Origin: Acidobacteriota bacterium
GTDB lineage: Bacteria; Acidobacteriota; Blastocatellia; Chloracidobacteriales; Chloracidobacteriaceae
Assembly (NCBI GenBank): GCA_016208495.1
Contig: JACQXX010000073.1
Coordinates: forward strand, 1 to 39,745
DNA length: 39,745 bases
Direction: 5' to 3'
Shown here: positions 33,219-39,745 of the stretch, one piece after another
How positions within the stretch are numbered: the first letter of the stretch is position 1
Layout of the letters: the number at the start of each line of letters is the position of its first letter
The notes under the pieces: generated by a model
Seen by the model: only the letters and a program-made list of their open reading frames with translations
Databases searched by the model: none
What the model was told of the DNA's origin: nothing
Program-made: the position numbers and the translations under genes

Positions 33219-33264
33219 GGCTCGTAGCCCAGGGTGGAGTCTTCGAAACCCTGGGCTACGAGCC
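33219..33264. repeat. Perfect 16-bp-stem hairpin between plsX and fabH
   Basis: GGCTCGTAGCCCAGGG (33219-33234) and CCCTGGGCTACGAGCC (33249-33264) are perfect reverse complements around a 14-base loop. There is no T-run on either side, so it is not a standard terminator. It could be an mRNA processing or stability element, or a small mobile palindrome. Confidence 0.85.
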
Positions 33265-33309
33265 ATCGCTCAGTTCCTGGGCTGAAAATCAAGTCTTCCG
33301 CCCTCAGTT

Positions 33310-34347
33310 CTAGGGTTTGGCGGAATTTCGGCGCTTGCTGGAAACTTGATAGGTCTCAGCAAGTTCGGATTCGATCAGCCGGTTGACTTCGAGTTGGAGT
33401 GATTCTTTGGCGACTCGGATCGCGTTGCGGATGGCTTTGGCGGTTGAGCGCCCATGACAGATAATGACCGTTCCTCGTGCTCCCAACAAGGGAGCCCCGC
33501 CGTATTCCTCATAATCCAGACGTTTTTTAAATGCCTGAAATGCCGGACGCACCAGATAGGCACCCGCCTGGGTATCAATCCGGCGCATCATTTCCTCTTT
33601 GAGCATCTTTTGAATGGCATCAATGAGCCCTTCGCTGGTTTTGAGGACCACATTGCCGGTAAATCCATCGCACACGGCCACGTCAACCGAGCCGGTCCAG
33701 AGGTCTTTCCCTTCAATGTTGCCAACGAAGTGAATCGAGGAGGAGCTTTTGAGGAGTTTGTGGGCTTCGCGTGTGACTTCATTGCCTTTGCTTTCCTCTT
33801 CGCCGATGGAAAGCAACCCAATGCGTGGGCGCGGATGATGCAGAATTTTTTCCGCATACAGTCCACCCATCACCGCAAATTGTTCCAAAAAGGCAGGTTT
33901 ACAGTCCGCATTCGCGCCGACGTCAAGCAGGAGTGTTCCCTGGCCATTAACCGTGGGAAGCATCATGGCCAGTGCTGGACGTTCGACTCCGTCGAGGGTG
34001 CCGAGCAGAAGCGCGCTGGTCATCATCACGGCACCGGTGTTTCCGGCACTGACGACGGCGTCCACCCGTCCATCGCGGAGTAACTGCATGCACACACGAA
34101 TGGTTGAATCTTTTTTGCGCCGAACGGCCCGGGCCACATCCTCACCCATGGTGATGACTTCGGTCGCATTCACAATTTCGATTGGTTCGTTGGTCCACCC
34201 CAGGTCACGAAGTGCATTTTCAATCAACCCGGATGGCCCAACCAACACAATATGAACGCCCAATTGACGGGCTGCTTGCAGAGAACCCTCTAGTTCGCTG
34301 GCGGGTGCGTGGTCTCCGCCCAATGCATCAACGGCAACTCGCAGCAT
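33310..34347 (-). CDS. plsX: Phosphate acyltransferase PlsX
   Basis: This 345-residue protein makes acyl-phosphate from acyl-ACP for phospholipid synthesis. The N-terminus RVAVDALGGDHAP, the SAGNTGA motif, DVGANADCKP and the VCDGFTGNVVLK segment are characteristic. The ATG follows the mini-rpmF stop by 17 bases, with AGGAA overlapping that stop, so translation may be coupled. It is the second gene of the cluster led by the promoter at 34730. Confidence 0.96.
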   Translation of the reverse strand: MLRVAVDALGGDHAPASELEGSLQAARQLGVHIVLVGPSGLIENALRDLGWTNEPIEIVNATEVITMGEDVARAVRRKKDSTIRVCMQLLRDGRVDAVVSAGNTGAVMMTSALLLGTLDGVERPALAMMLPTVNGQGTLLLDVGANADCKPAFLEQFAVMGGLYAEKILHHPRPRIGLLSIGEEESKGNEVTREAHKLLKSSSSIHFVGNIEGKDLWTGSVDVAVCDGFTGNVVLKTSEGLIDAIQKMLKEEMMRRIDTQAGAYLVRPAFQAFKKRLDYEEYGGAPLLGARGTVIICHGRSTAKAIRNAIRVAKESLQLEVNRLIESELAETYQVSSKRRNSAKP

Positions 34348-34364
34348 ACGTGTTTTGATAATTC

Positions 34365-34469
34365 CTAAAACTGAAAGAATTCGACCGGGTGTCCGTCGGA
34401 GAGGGGCAGGTTAGAAAAAACCTTCCTGCCACGGCGGGATGAAGAATGGCGTCGTTTTGGATTTGGCAT
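34365..34469 (-). CDS. Short L32-like ORF (34 aa) in the rpmF position
   Basis: This 34-codon ORF has AGGAG ten bases before its ATG and lies directly upstream of plsX, where rpmF (ribosomal protein bL32) normally sits. It begins MPNPKRRHSSSRRG, very like the bL32 N-terminus, and continues RGRKVF, which resembles the bL32 C-terminal YYRGRKV. The middle part, normally about 30-40 residues with zinc-ligand Cys pairs in many bacteria, is missing, and the last 16 residues (SNLPLSDGHPVEFFQF) look unrelated. It may be an internally deleted remnant, a minimal peptide kept for coupling to plsX, or a pseudogene. A full rpmF would have to be elsewhere. Confidence 0.6.
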   Translation of the reverse strand: MPNPKRRHSSSRRGRKVFSNLPLSDGHPVEFFQF

Positions 34470-34729
34470 GACCTTTACTCTCCTGGCACAAAGTCTTGAA
34501 AAGAATAGATTTTTTTGGCACTTGAGCTATCCATTCCGAAGGAAGGTCTGAGATGTGAATTCCGGGTCCGATTGGCAAAAACATGCTTGAGTCCCAAAAA
34601 TTGACTTGAGGTCGAACTTCATTTTGTGGGTCAGAAGCCGTGCAATTGAGGGCAACCAGACAGGTGAGTGGAAGGCATCAACATGGGTGAACCCACTCGG
34701 GCGGAAGCCAAGGAGCGCAAAAGTGCGTT

Positions 34730-34757
34730 ATTATAAGGGCATACGCGTTTTTGTCAA
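34730..34757 (-). promoter_or_regulatory. Consensus sigma-70-type promoter for the rpmF-like-plsX-fab cluster
   Basis: On the minus strand, TTGACA (34752-34757) and TATAAT (34730-34735), both exact consensus, are separated by 16 bp. Transcription would start near 34722 and leave a leader of about 250 nt before the mini-rpmF ATG (34469). The divergent region 34470-34930 holds nothing else I can support. A 31-codon reading in the leader was not called. Confidence 0.8.
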
Positions 34758-34930
34758 TCGCAGAGCAGCAGAGCGTGCGGCATGAACTGGGGGTGCTTGT
34801 CCGAAGGGACGCATTGTGGTAGTTCTAAGGCACACGCACTGAGTTCTCGTTCTTCGATTCCAGGTACCAGGTTTTCAATTCCCAAATACCAGATTCAATG
34901 TGATTTGAGTCCGACTACAGGTTATTGATT

Positions 34931-35656
34931 ATGATTCGAAACTTGAAGTTTGATGACCGGGGGTTACTTCCAACAACTGTCCAGGATACCCGTTCGCACC
35001 AAATTTTAGTCCAGGATTTTATGAACGCCGAAAGCCTGGCACTGACCGTTCAATCGGGAACGGTGTGGTTTTATAGTGCCAGTCGCAACGAAGTCTGGTG
35101 CTCGCGCTCGTCATTTGGTCACGTTCATCGCGTGGTGGACATTGCCCCAGACCCGGAAGGCACAGGGCTGCGGATCCAGGTTGAAGTCTGTGACCCAGTA
35201 GCGGATGAGTCAAAATCACCTGATGCCCGCCGTGCCCGTTTATTGTCAGCCGTTCCACCAACCCGATCCGTCGTGTCAGATCCATTAAAGTCTACGCTCT
35301 CAGTACCTGAAGTTGGTGTGGTGGATGTCAATGCGCTCGAAGTCGGTATTTTGCTTGAGCAATTGTACCGGTTTATTGAACAGCGCAAGCATCTCCGCCC
35401 AGAAGGGTCCTACACCACCTATCTGCTCAATGCCGGGTTGGATCGAATCCTCAAAAAAATTGGCGAAGAAGTCACCGAAACGATCCTGGCCGCTAAAAAT
35501 GGTTCACCCAAGGAACTGTCGGCTGAAGTGGCCGATATATTGTTTCATATTCTGGTGTTACTGGTTGACCGGGGTATTCCGCTCCGGGAAATTCTGCTGG
35601 AACTGAATCAACGAGTCGGAAAACCATCAGAGCCAAAATCAGGAATGAAGAATTGA
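34931..35656 (+). CDS. hisIE: HisIE-like protein with intact HisE and degenerate HisI domain
   Basis: This 241-residue protein has the two-domain layout of bifunctional phosphoribosyl-AMP cyclohydrolase/phosphoribosyl-ATP pyrophosphatase in histidine synthesis. The start ATG 34931 is preferred over a TTG six bases earlier. The N-terminal domain (1-105) keeps the HisI fold signature (LKFDDRGLLPTTVQD, FMNAESL, SASRNEVW, FGHVHRV). However, the metal motif D-C-D-x-D reads D-P-E-G-T (74-78) and the usual C-H-T-G ... C-F segment is absent. The C-terminal HisE domain (about 135-225) is well kept (YLLNAGLDRILKKIGEEVTETILAAK, ELSAEVADILFHILVLL). Pyrophosphatase activity is likely. Cyclohydrolase activity is doubtful and may be supplied by another gene. 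Confidence 0.82.
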   Translation: MIRNLKFDDRGLLPTTVQDTRSHQILVQDFMNAESLALTVQSGTVWFYSASRNEVWCSRSSFGHVHRVVDIAPDPEGTGLRIQVEVCDPVADESKSPDARRARLLSAVPPTRSVVSDPLKSTLSVPEVGVVDVNALEVGILLEQLYRFIEQRKHLRPEGSYTTYLLNAGLDRILKKIGEEVTETILAAKNGSPKELSAEVADILFHILVLLVDRGIPLREILLELNQRVGKPSEPKSGMKN

Positions 35657-35748
35657 GAATGAAGAATGAGGTATAGCTTTTCAGATAAATATTTCCTGAG
35701 TTTCTATTGTGGGAAATCTCAGAAACTATTGAGAAATTTGGTTTTATT

Positions 35749-35775
35749 TTCCGTGTATTCCGTGTATTCCGTGGT
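35749..35775 (+). repeat. Three 9-bp direct units (TTCCGTGTA type)
   Basis: TTCCGTGTA, TTCCGTGTA and TTCCGTGGT, directly adjacent; compare 6794-6820. It lies in the spacer between the hisIE-like and trpE-like genes, which otherwise shows no gene. Confidence 0.75.
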
Positions 35776-35914
35776 TTCTTATTCTGAAAATCTATAGAAT
35801 AGAAAACACAAACAGATCGAGGCGACAAAAACAACCAGAACTTCAATCGCCATTCCCCAAGGATTCATTCACTGAACTCTTCCCAACTGCCCTAAATCCT
35901 GACCAATACTTTTT

Positions 35915-37402
35915 ATGCCTGACATGACACCTGCCACCTATGCTGATTTTCTCAAATTGACCGAACAGGGAACTGTGATTCCGGTGATGAAAACCATTCC
36001 ATCGGATTTACACACTCCGGTCAGTACCTACTTGAAAATCCAACCCCGAAGTCCCTATTCGTTTCTCCTGGAATCAGTTGACGGTGAAGAAAAGATTTCC
36101 CGCTACTCACTGGTGGGAAGCAAACCCTACCTGATCGCTCGGGGTCATGGGGTGGAAATGGAAATGACAGGTGATTCAGTCACCGAATTTCAACACGTCA
36201 ACCTGTTTGAAGGGCTGCGAAAATATATGGGGCGGTTTATTCCGGTGCATATTCCCGACCTGCCCCATTTTGCAGGCGGAGCGGTTGGATATATTGCCTA
36301 TGACGCCAACCACTGGTTTGAACCAGCCGTTTCAGCCAAGGCTCAGGACGACACCCAGATGGATGAAGGGGTGATGATGTTTTTTTCGTCGGTTCTGGTA
36401 TTTGACCATTTGCTCCAACAGATAAAGATTGTGAGCAATGTGTTTACCGATGGGCAAACCAGTGGACTGGAGGAAAAATACCAGCAGGCGGTGGCCGAAA
36501 TTGAGGAACTTGAAAACCTGATGATGATGGCGCCGGTCACGCCGCGCCGCCGCAAGCGAACCGAAGCCCCAATGCTGAAATCAAGTGTGACCAAAGATCA
36601 GTTTCAGGCACTGGTGGAACGGGCCAAGGAAGCCATTCATACAGGCGATGTCTTCCAACTTCTGCTGGCACAACGGTTTGAGTTCAATATTGCCAGTCAT
36701 CCGTTTCAAATCTATCGTGCCTTGCGGATGGTGCACCCTTCGCCGTTTATGTTCTTCCTGAATATGAATGATGTTTCGATGATGGGAGCTTCGCACGAAA
36801 TGTTGTTGCGCTGTACTGGCCGCCGGATTGATTACCGGGTGGTTGCCGGAATGCGGGCGCGGGGGAAAACCGATGTGGAAGACGATTTGCTCGGGGCCGA
36901 ACTCGGTTCTGATGAAAAAGAAGTGGCCCAGCACAGTATGATGGTTGATGTTGGTCGCAGTGATGTAGGCAAAGTTGCCGATTATGGGTCAATTGAAGTG
37001 ACCAAACTGGTCAACGTCGAACGCAATACCCAGGCGATTCAACTGGTTTCAAATCTCAAGGCTGTTTTGCGCACAGGCACTGATCGGTTTGATGCGCTGG
37101 CAGGTTGTTTTCCGATGGCAACCATGCTGGGCGTTCCAAAAATTGCAGCGATGAAATTGATTGATGAATTAGAGCCAGTCCGGCGCGGTGTTTTTGGGGG
37201 AACGGTTCTCCATCTGGATTATTCCGGGAATCTGGATGCCTGTGTGGCGCTCCGGACGATTGTCGTCAAAGGGCAACGGGCACTGGTTCAGGCGGGAACC
37301 ACGATTGTGCATAACTCTTCACCTGAGCGAGAATTTGTTGAAACGGTCAATCAGGTCCGCACATTGATCAAAGCCATCGAAATTGCTGAGAAAGAACTGT
37401 GA
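35915..37402 (+). CDS. TrpE-like chorismate-binding enzyme with altered active-site motifs
   Basis: This 495-residue protein has full anthranilate synthase component I length and layout: an N-terminal lobe with SPYSFLLESVDG, then the chorismate-binding domain (KDQFQALVERAKEAIHTGDVFQ, GASHEMLLR, VERN...LVSNL, DELEPVRRG, QAGTTIV...SPEREF). Several positions almost fixed in TrpE differ here. GSSPE is GASHE, AGTRPRG is AGMRARG, LGRND is VGRSD, SGAPK is LGVPK (405-409), and GAGIVADS is GTTIVHNS. The conserved His of the RYSxVMHLVS motif is Gln376. The corresponding His in Salmonella TrpE is needed for the pyruvate-release step. It may be an aminodeoxyisochorismate-type synthase, another chorismate enzyme, or impaired. 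No trpG is adjacent. Confidence 0.82.
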   Translation: MPDMTPATYADFLKLTEQGTVIPVMKTIPSDLHTPVSTYLKIQPRSPYSFLLESVDGEEKISRYSLVGSKPYLIARGHGVEMEMTGDSVTEFQHVNLFEGLRKYMGRFIPVHIPDLPHFAGGAVGYIAYDANHWFEPAVSAKAQDDTQMDEGVMMFFSSVLVFDHLLQQIKIVSNVFTDGQTSGLEEKYQQAVAEIEELENLMMMAPVTPRRRKRTEAPMLKSSVTKDQFQALVERAKEAIHTGDVFQLLLAQRFEFNIASHPFQIYRALRMVHPSPFMFFLNMNDVSMMGASHEMLLRCTGRRIDYRVVAGMRARGKTDVEDDLLGAELGSDEKEVAQHSMMVDVGRSDVGKVADYGSIEVTKLVNVERNTQAIQLVSNLKAVLRTGTDRFDALAGCFPMATMLGVPKIAAMKLIDELEPVRRGVFGGTVLHLDYSGNLDACVALRTIVVKGQRALVQAGTTIVHNSSPEREFVETVNQVRTLIKAIEIAEKEL

Positions 37403-37406
37403 ATCA

Positions 37407-37631
37407 GGGTTCAGGGTTTTCGGAAGGGATGAGGGATGAGGGATGAGGGATGAAAAAAATCACCTTGTCACCTTGTCATTCTGTCACCTTGTCATCCTGT
37501 TAGGGTTCCGGGTTCCGGGTCTTCGAATTTATGTCCTTTAAGTCCTTTAAGTCCCTTTCGTCCTTTTCTTTCCCTGACCCCCGACCCCTAACCCCCGAAC
37601 CCTGACCCCGGAACCCTGAACCCGGAACCCC
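37407..37631. repeat. Composite palindromic element (GGGTTC class), same module order as 11587-11814
   Basis: In order: GGGTTCA units, TTTTCGG, four GGGATGA heptamers, AAAAAAATCA, five 8-bp TCACCTTG/TCATTCTG units, GGGTTCC units, TCTTCGAATTTATG, 9-bp TCCTTTAAG units, TCCCTTTCG, then opposed GGAACCC/TGAACCC/CGACCCC units up to 37631. It ends eight bases before the ATG of the next gene and leaves no Shine-Dalgarno sequence there. Confidence 0.85.
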
Positions 37632-37638
37632 AATCAAT

Positions 37639-39489
37639 ATGAAACCTTTTCGTGAAACACTGCAGGAAGATCGCATCTATGTTTTTGATGGTGCGATGGG
37701 AACGATGCTCTATTCCAAGGGCGTCTATGTGAACCGATGCTATGACGAGATTTGCCTTTCAAATCCGGGGCTGGTTCAGGAAGTCCATCGCGAATACATC
37801 AAAGCTGGTGCTGAAATCATTGAAACCAATACCTTTGCGGCGAATTTCCCCAAGCTCGAAGCTTTTGGCCATGCCAATTTACTCCAGGAAATCAACTACA
37901 AAGCAGCCAAAATTGCCCGCGAAGTTGCTGGGACACAAGCCTGGGTTGCCGGGGCGATTGGTCCACTGGGCATCCGCATTGAACCCTGGGGGCCGACTTC
38001 GTTTGATGAAGCCCGCAAAATGTTTCGTGAGCAGGCTGAAGCATTGCTTGATGGCGGTGTGGATCTGATTGTTCTGGAAACATTTACCGATCTTTCGGAA
38101 ATTCGGCAGGCAATGCTGGCAGTTCGCGAACTGGATCAGGAAATTCCGATTGCCACGCTGATGGCGATTCAAGAAGACGGCACCACCGGATATGGGACCA
38201 GCCCCGAAGTCTTCACCAAACGCCTGGAAGAATGGGGCGCTGACATTGTGGGCCTTAATTGCAGCGTTGGGCCAAAACCCATGCTCGAAGCGATTGAACG
38301 CATGGCCCTGGTCACCGATTTAAAACTCTGTGCCGAACCAAATGCCGGTCTTCCACGCGATTACCAGGGGCGCAAGATTTATCTTTGTTCGGCTGACTAC
38401 ATGGCAAAATATGCCAAGCGGTTGATCCAGGCCGGAGTCAAATTTATTGGTGGATGTTGTGGAACGACGCCAGAGCACATCAAAGCCATCAGTTCCGCCG
38501 TCCGGGCACTTTCTCCCGCGCAACGCCACGAACATCACGCCGTCCAGATTGATTTCAACAGCCGTCCGCATATTGAAGCCGTTCCACAAGCCGAAAAATC
38601 AAACTTCGCTCGAAAAATTGTCAACGGCGAATTTGTCACCAGCATCGAAGTCGTGCCGCCCAAAGGCTGCGATCCTACGAAAATGATTGAAAGTGTTCGA
38701 CTTTTAAAGGCGGCGGGCGTGGATGCCGTCAATGTGCCTGATGGTCCGCGTGCTCAGTCCCGAATGGGTGCCATTGCCACGTCGGTGATTTTGCAACAGC
38801 AAGTCGGCATCGAAGCTGTGGTTCATTATTGCTGCCGGGATCGAAATTTGCTGGGGATGAACTCTGATTTGCTTGGTGCCGCCGCACTTGGAATCCACAA
38901 TGTGCTCTTGATTACCGGAGACCCGCCGAAAATGGGCCCCTACCCGGATGCCACCGCCGTGTTTGACATTGACTCGATTGGGTTAACGAACATGGTCAAC
39001 CAACTCAACCAGGGAATGGACCTGGGCGGCAACCCGGTCGGCAAACCGACCTCGTTTTTCATTGGCGTTGGCGTCAACCCGACCGCAATTGATTTGAATC
39101 ACGAATTGCGGCGCTTTGAATGGAAAGTGGATGCTGGCGCCGAATATGCGATTACCCAGCCGATTTTCGACATTGATGTGCTGAAAAACTTCCTGCGTCG
39201 GATCGAACATTGCCGGATTCCAGTGATTGCTGGTATCTGGCCGCTGACAAGCTTCCGCAACGCTGAGTTTCTCCACAACGAAGTCCCCGGCGTGGTGGTC
39301 TCTCCCGAAATTCTTGACCGAATGCGCAAGGCTGACAGCCAGGAAGCCGCCCAGCGCGAAGGTCTGGCGATTGCCCGCGAAATGCTCGAAGAAATTCGTC
39401 CACTGGTGCAGGGCGTGCAAGTCAGCGCTCCGTTTGGCCGCGTCCCCTATGCACTGGAAGTTCTTGAAGTGCTGAAGGTTAATCAATAG
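37639..39489 (+). CDS. Bifunctional homocysteine S-methyltransferase / 5,10-methylenetetrahydrofolate reductase
   Basis: This 616-residue fusion has the layout of Bacillus YitJ-type proteins. The N-terminal half (1-295) is a homocysteine methyltransferase: VFDGAMGTML, the first zinc Cys in GLNCSVGP, and the GGCCGTTPEHI Cys pair near residue 275. The C-terminal half (about 325-610) is a MetF-type reductase: FVTSIEVVPPKG, VNVPDGPRAQSRM, LLITGDPPKMG, GAEYAITQPIFD and PVIAGIWPL. Together they would reduce methylene-THF and pass the methyl group to homocysteine in methionine synthesis; the natural methyl donor of the first half is not decided by sequence. The ATG lies directly after a heptamer array and has no visible Shine-Dalgarno sequence. 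Confidence 0.93.
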   Translation: MKPFRETLQEDRIYVFDGAMGTMLYSKGVYVNRCYDEICLSNPGLVQEVHREYIKAGAEIIETNTFAANFPKLEAFGHANLLQEINYKAAKIAREVAGTQAWVAGAIGPLGIRIEPWGPTSFDEARKMFREQAEALLDGGVDLIVLETFTDLSEIRQAMLAVRELDQEIPIATLMAIQEDGTTGYGTSPEVFTKRLEEWGADIVGLNCSVGPKPMLEAIERMALVTDLKLCAEPNAGLPRDYQGRKIYLCSADYMAKYAKRLIQAGVKFIGGCCGTTPEHIKAISSAVRALSPAQRHEHHAVQIDFNSRPHIEAVPQAEKSNFARKIVNGEFVTSIEVVPPKGCDPTKMIESVRLLKAAGVDAVNVPDGPRAQSRMGAIATSVILQQQVGIEAVVHYCCRDRNLLGMNSDLLGAAALGIHNVLLITGDPPKMGPYPDATAVFDIDSIGLTNMVNQLNQGMDLGGNPVGKPTSFFIGVGVNPTAIDLNHELRRFEWKVDAGAEYAITQPIFDIDVLKNFLRRIEHCRIPVIAGIWPLTSFRNAEFLHNEVPGVVVSPEILDRMRKADSQEAAQREGLAIAREMLEEIRPLVQGVQVSAPFGRVPYALEVLEVLKVNQ

Positions 39490-39495
39490 TTGATA

Positions 39496-39745
39496 AGTCA
39501 GTAGTCAGTAGTCAGTAGACAAAACCAGGATGTTTCGGTTTAGAGATTTTTTGGGAAGAATTGTTCATAACTGACTCAAATAGAATCAAATGCACTTGAC
39601 AAAGAATTCAAAACCCCAACACTCGACTACTGACTACTGACTACTGACTACTGACTACTGACTACTGACTACTGACTACTGACTACTGACTACTGACTAC
39701 TGACTACTGACTACTGACTACTGACTACTGACTACTGACTACTGA
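39496..39745. repeat. Heptamer-armed element with unique core, copy Y (inverted, cut by window end)
   Basis: Three AGTCAGT units (39496-39518) are followed by a core that in reverse complement matches copy X (GTCGAGTGTTGGGGTTTTGA ... GTCAAGTG ... GACAATTCTT...). An opposed array of about 17 ACTACTG units then runs to the end of the window. It begins seven bases after the stop of the methyltransferase/reductase gene. Confidence 0.85.

Noticed and set aside
33454-34083. 209-codon plus-strand ORF
   Set aside because: It is antisense to plsX, whose identity is certain.
34525-34622. 31-codon minus-strand ORF in the plsX-cluster leader (starts MKFDLKS)
   Set aside because: Its start is faintly like DUF177 proteins that often precede rpmF, but it is short, has no Shine-Dalgarno and shows no further similarity.

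Overview
The window looks like part of a chromosome from a Gram-negative, Sec-exporting bacterium of moderate GC. The gene mix fits Acidobacteriota (perhaps Blastocatellia) best: giant exported beta-propeller proteins, secreted TPR-CHAT proteins, a short homogentisate-dioxygenase-like protein, an Uma2-type nuclease and very many repeats. This assignment is inference from gene style; there is no rRNA or other marker to test it. No tRNA, rRNA, CRISPR array, phage or transposase gene was seen.

Layout. (1) 1-11583: a tandem family of giant exported proteins. It has the tail of one copy (1-183) and two complete copies (706-6327, 7009-11583), each made of signal peptide, sixteen 62-residue TolB/PD40-like units, PKD/Ig-like modules (three and one) and a C-terminal NHL propeller. 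(2) 12021-12953: a DHH phosphoesterase. (3) 13225-21578: two exported PPC-TPR-CHAT (caspase-like) paralogues. (4) 21669-27685: an RraA-family protein, a type II NADH dehydrogenase, two tandem coiled-coil proteins, a cytochrome P460-like lipoprotein, a homogentisate-dioxygenase-family protein and an Uma2-family nuclease. (5) 28322-34469, minus strand: a fatty-acid/phospholipid synthesis cluster read rpmF-like, plsX, fabH, lipoprotein, fabD, acpP, fabF, with a consensus sigma-70-type promoter at 34730-34757, a terminator at 28147-28186 and no fabG. (6) 34931-39489, plus strand: a hisIE-like gene, a trpE-like gene with altered active-site motifs, and a fused homocysteine methyltransferase/methylenetetrahydrofolate reductase.

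The most unusual content is the repeat landscape. Nearly every gene boundary carries arrays of 7-bp units (GGGTTCC, GGGTTCA, ACTGACT, TTAGTGG, GAGTAGC, GGGCTNA, TTCATAA). Many are paired in opposite orientation as arms of palindromic elements. One class is a 104/111-bp element with terminal inverted repeats (four copies), in which a heptamer array lies just inside one end and copy length steps by exactly 7 bp. Another class (GGGTTCN arms) sits between genes but is also inserted in frame at the same CHAT-domain position in both TPR-CHAT paralogues. Because 7 is coprime with 3, a heptamer array reads as one cyclic heptapeptide in every frame, so a stop-free heptamer can enter a gene in any phase. 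The arrays inside genes use only stop-free heptamers, while stop-containing ones are confined to intergenic DNA. I consider this heptamer-built element system the best candidate for something undescribed. The mini-rpmF, the TrpE-like protein with the conserved His replaced by Gln, and the degenerate HisI domain are secondary candidates.
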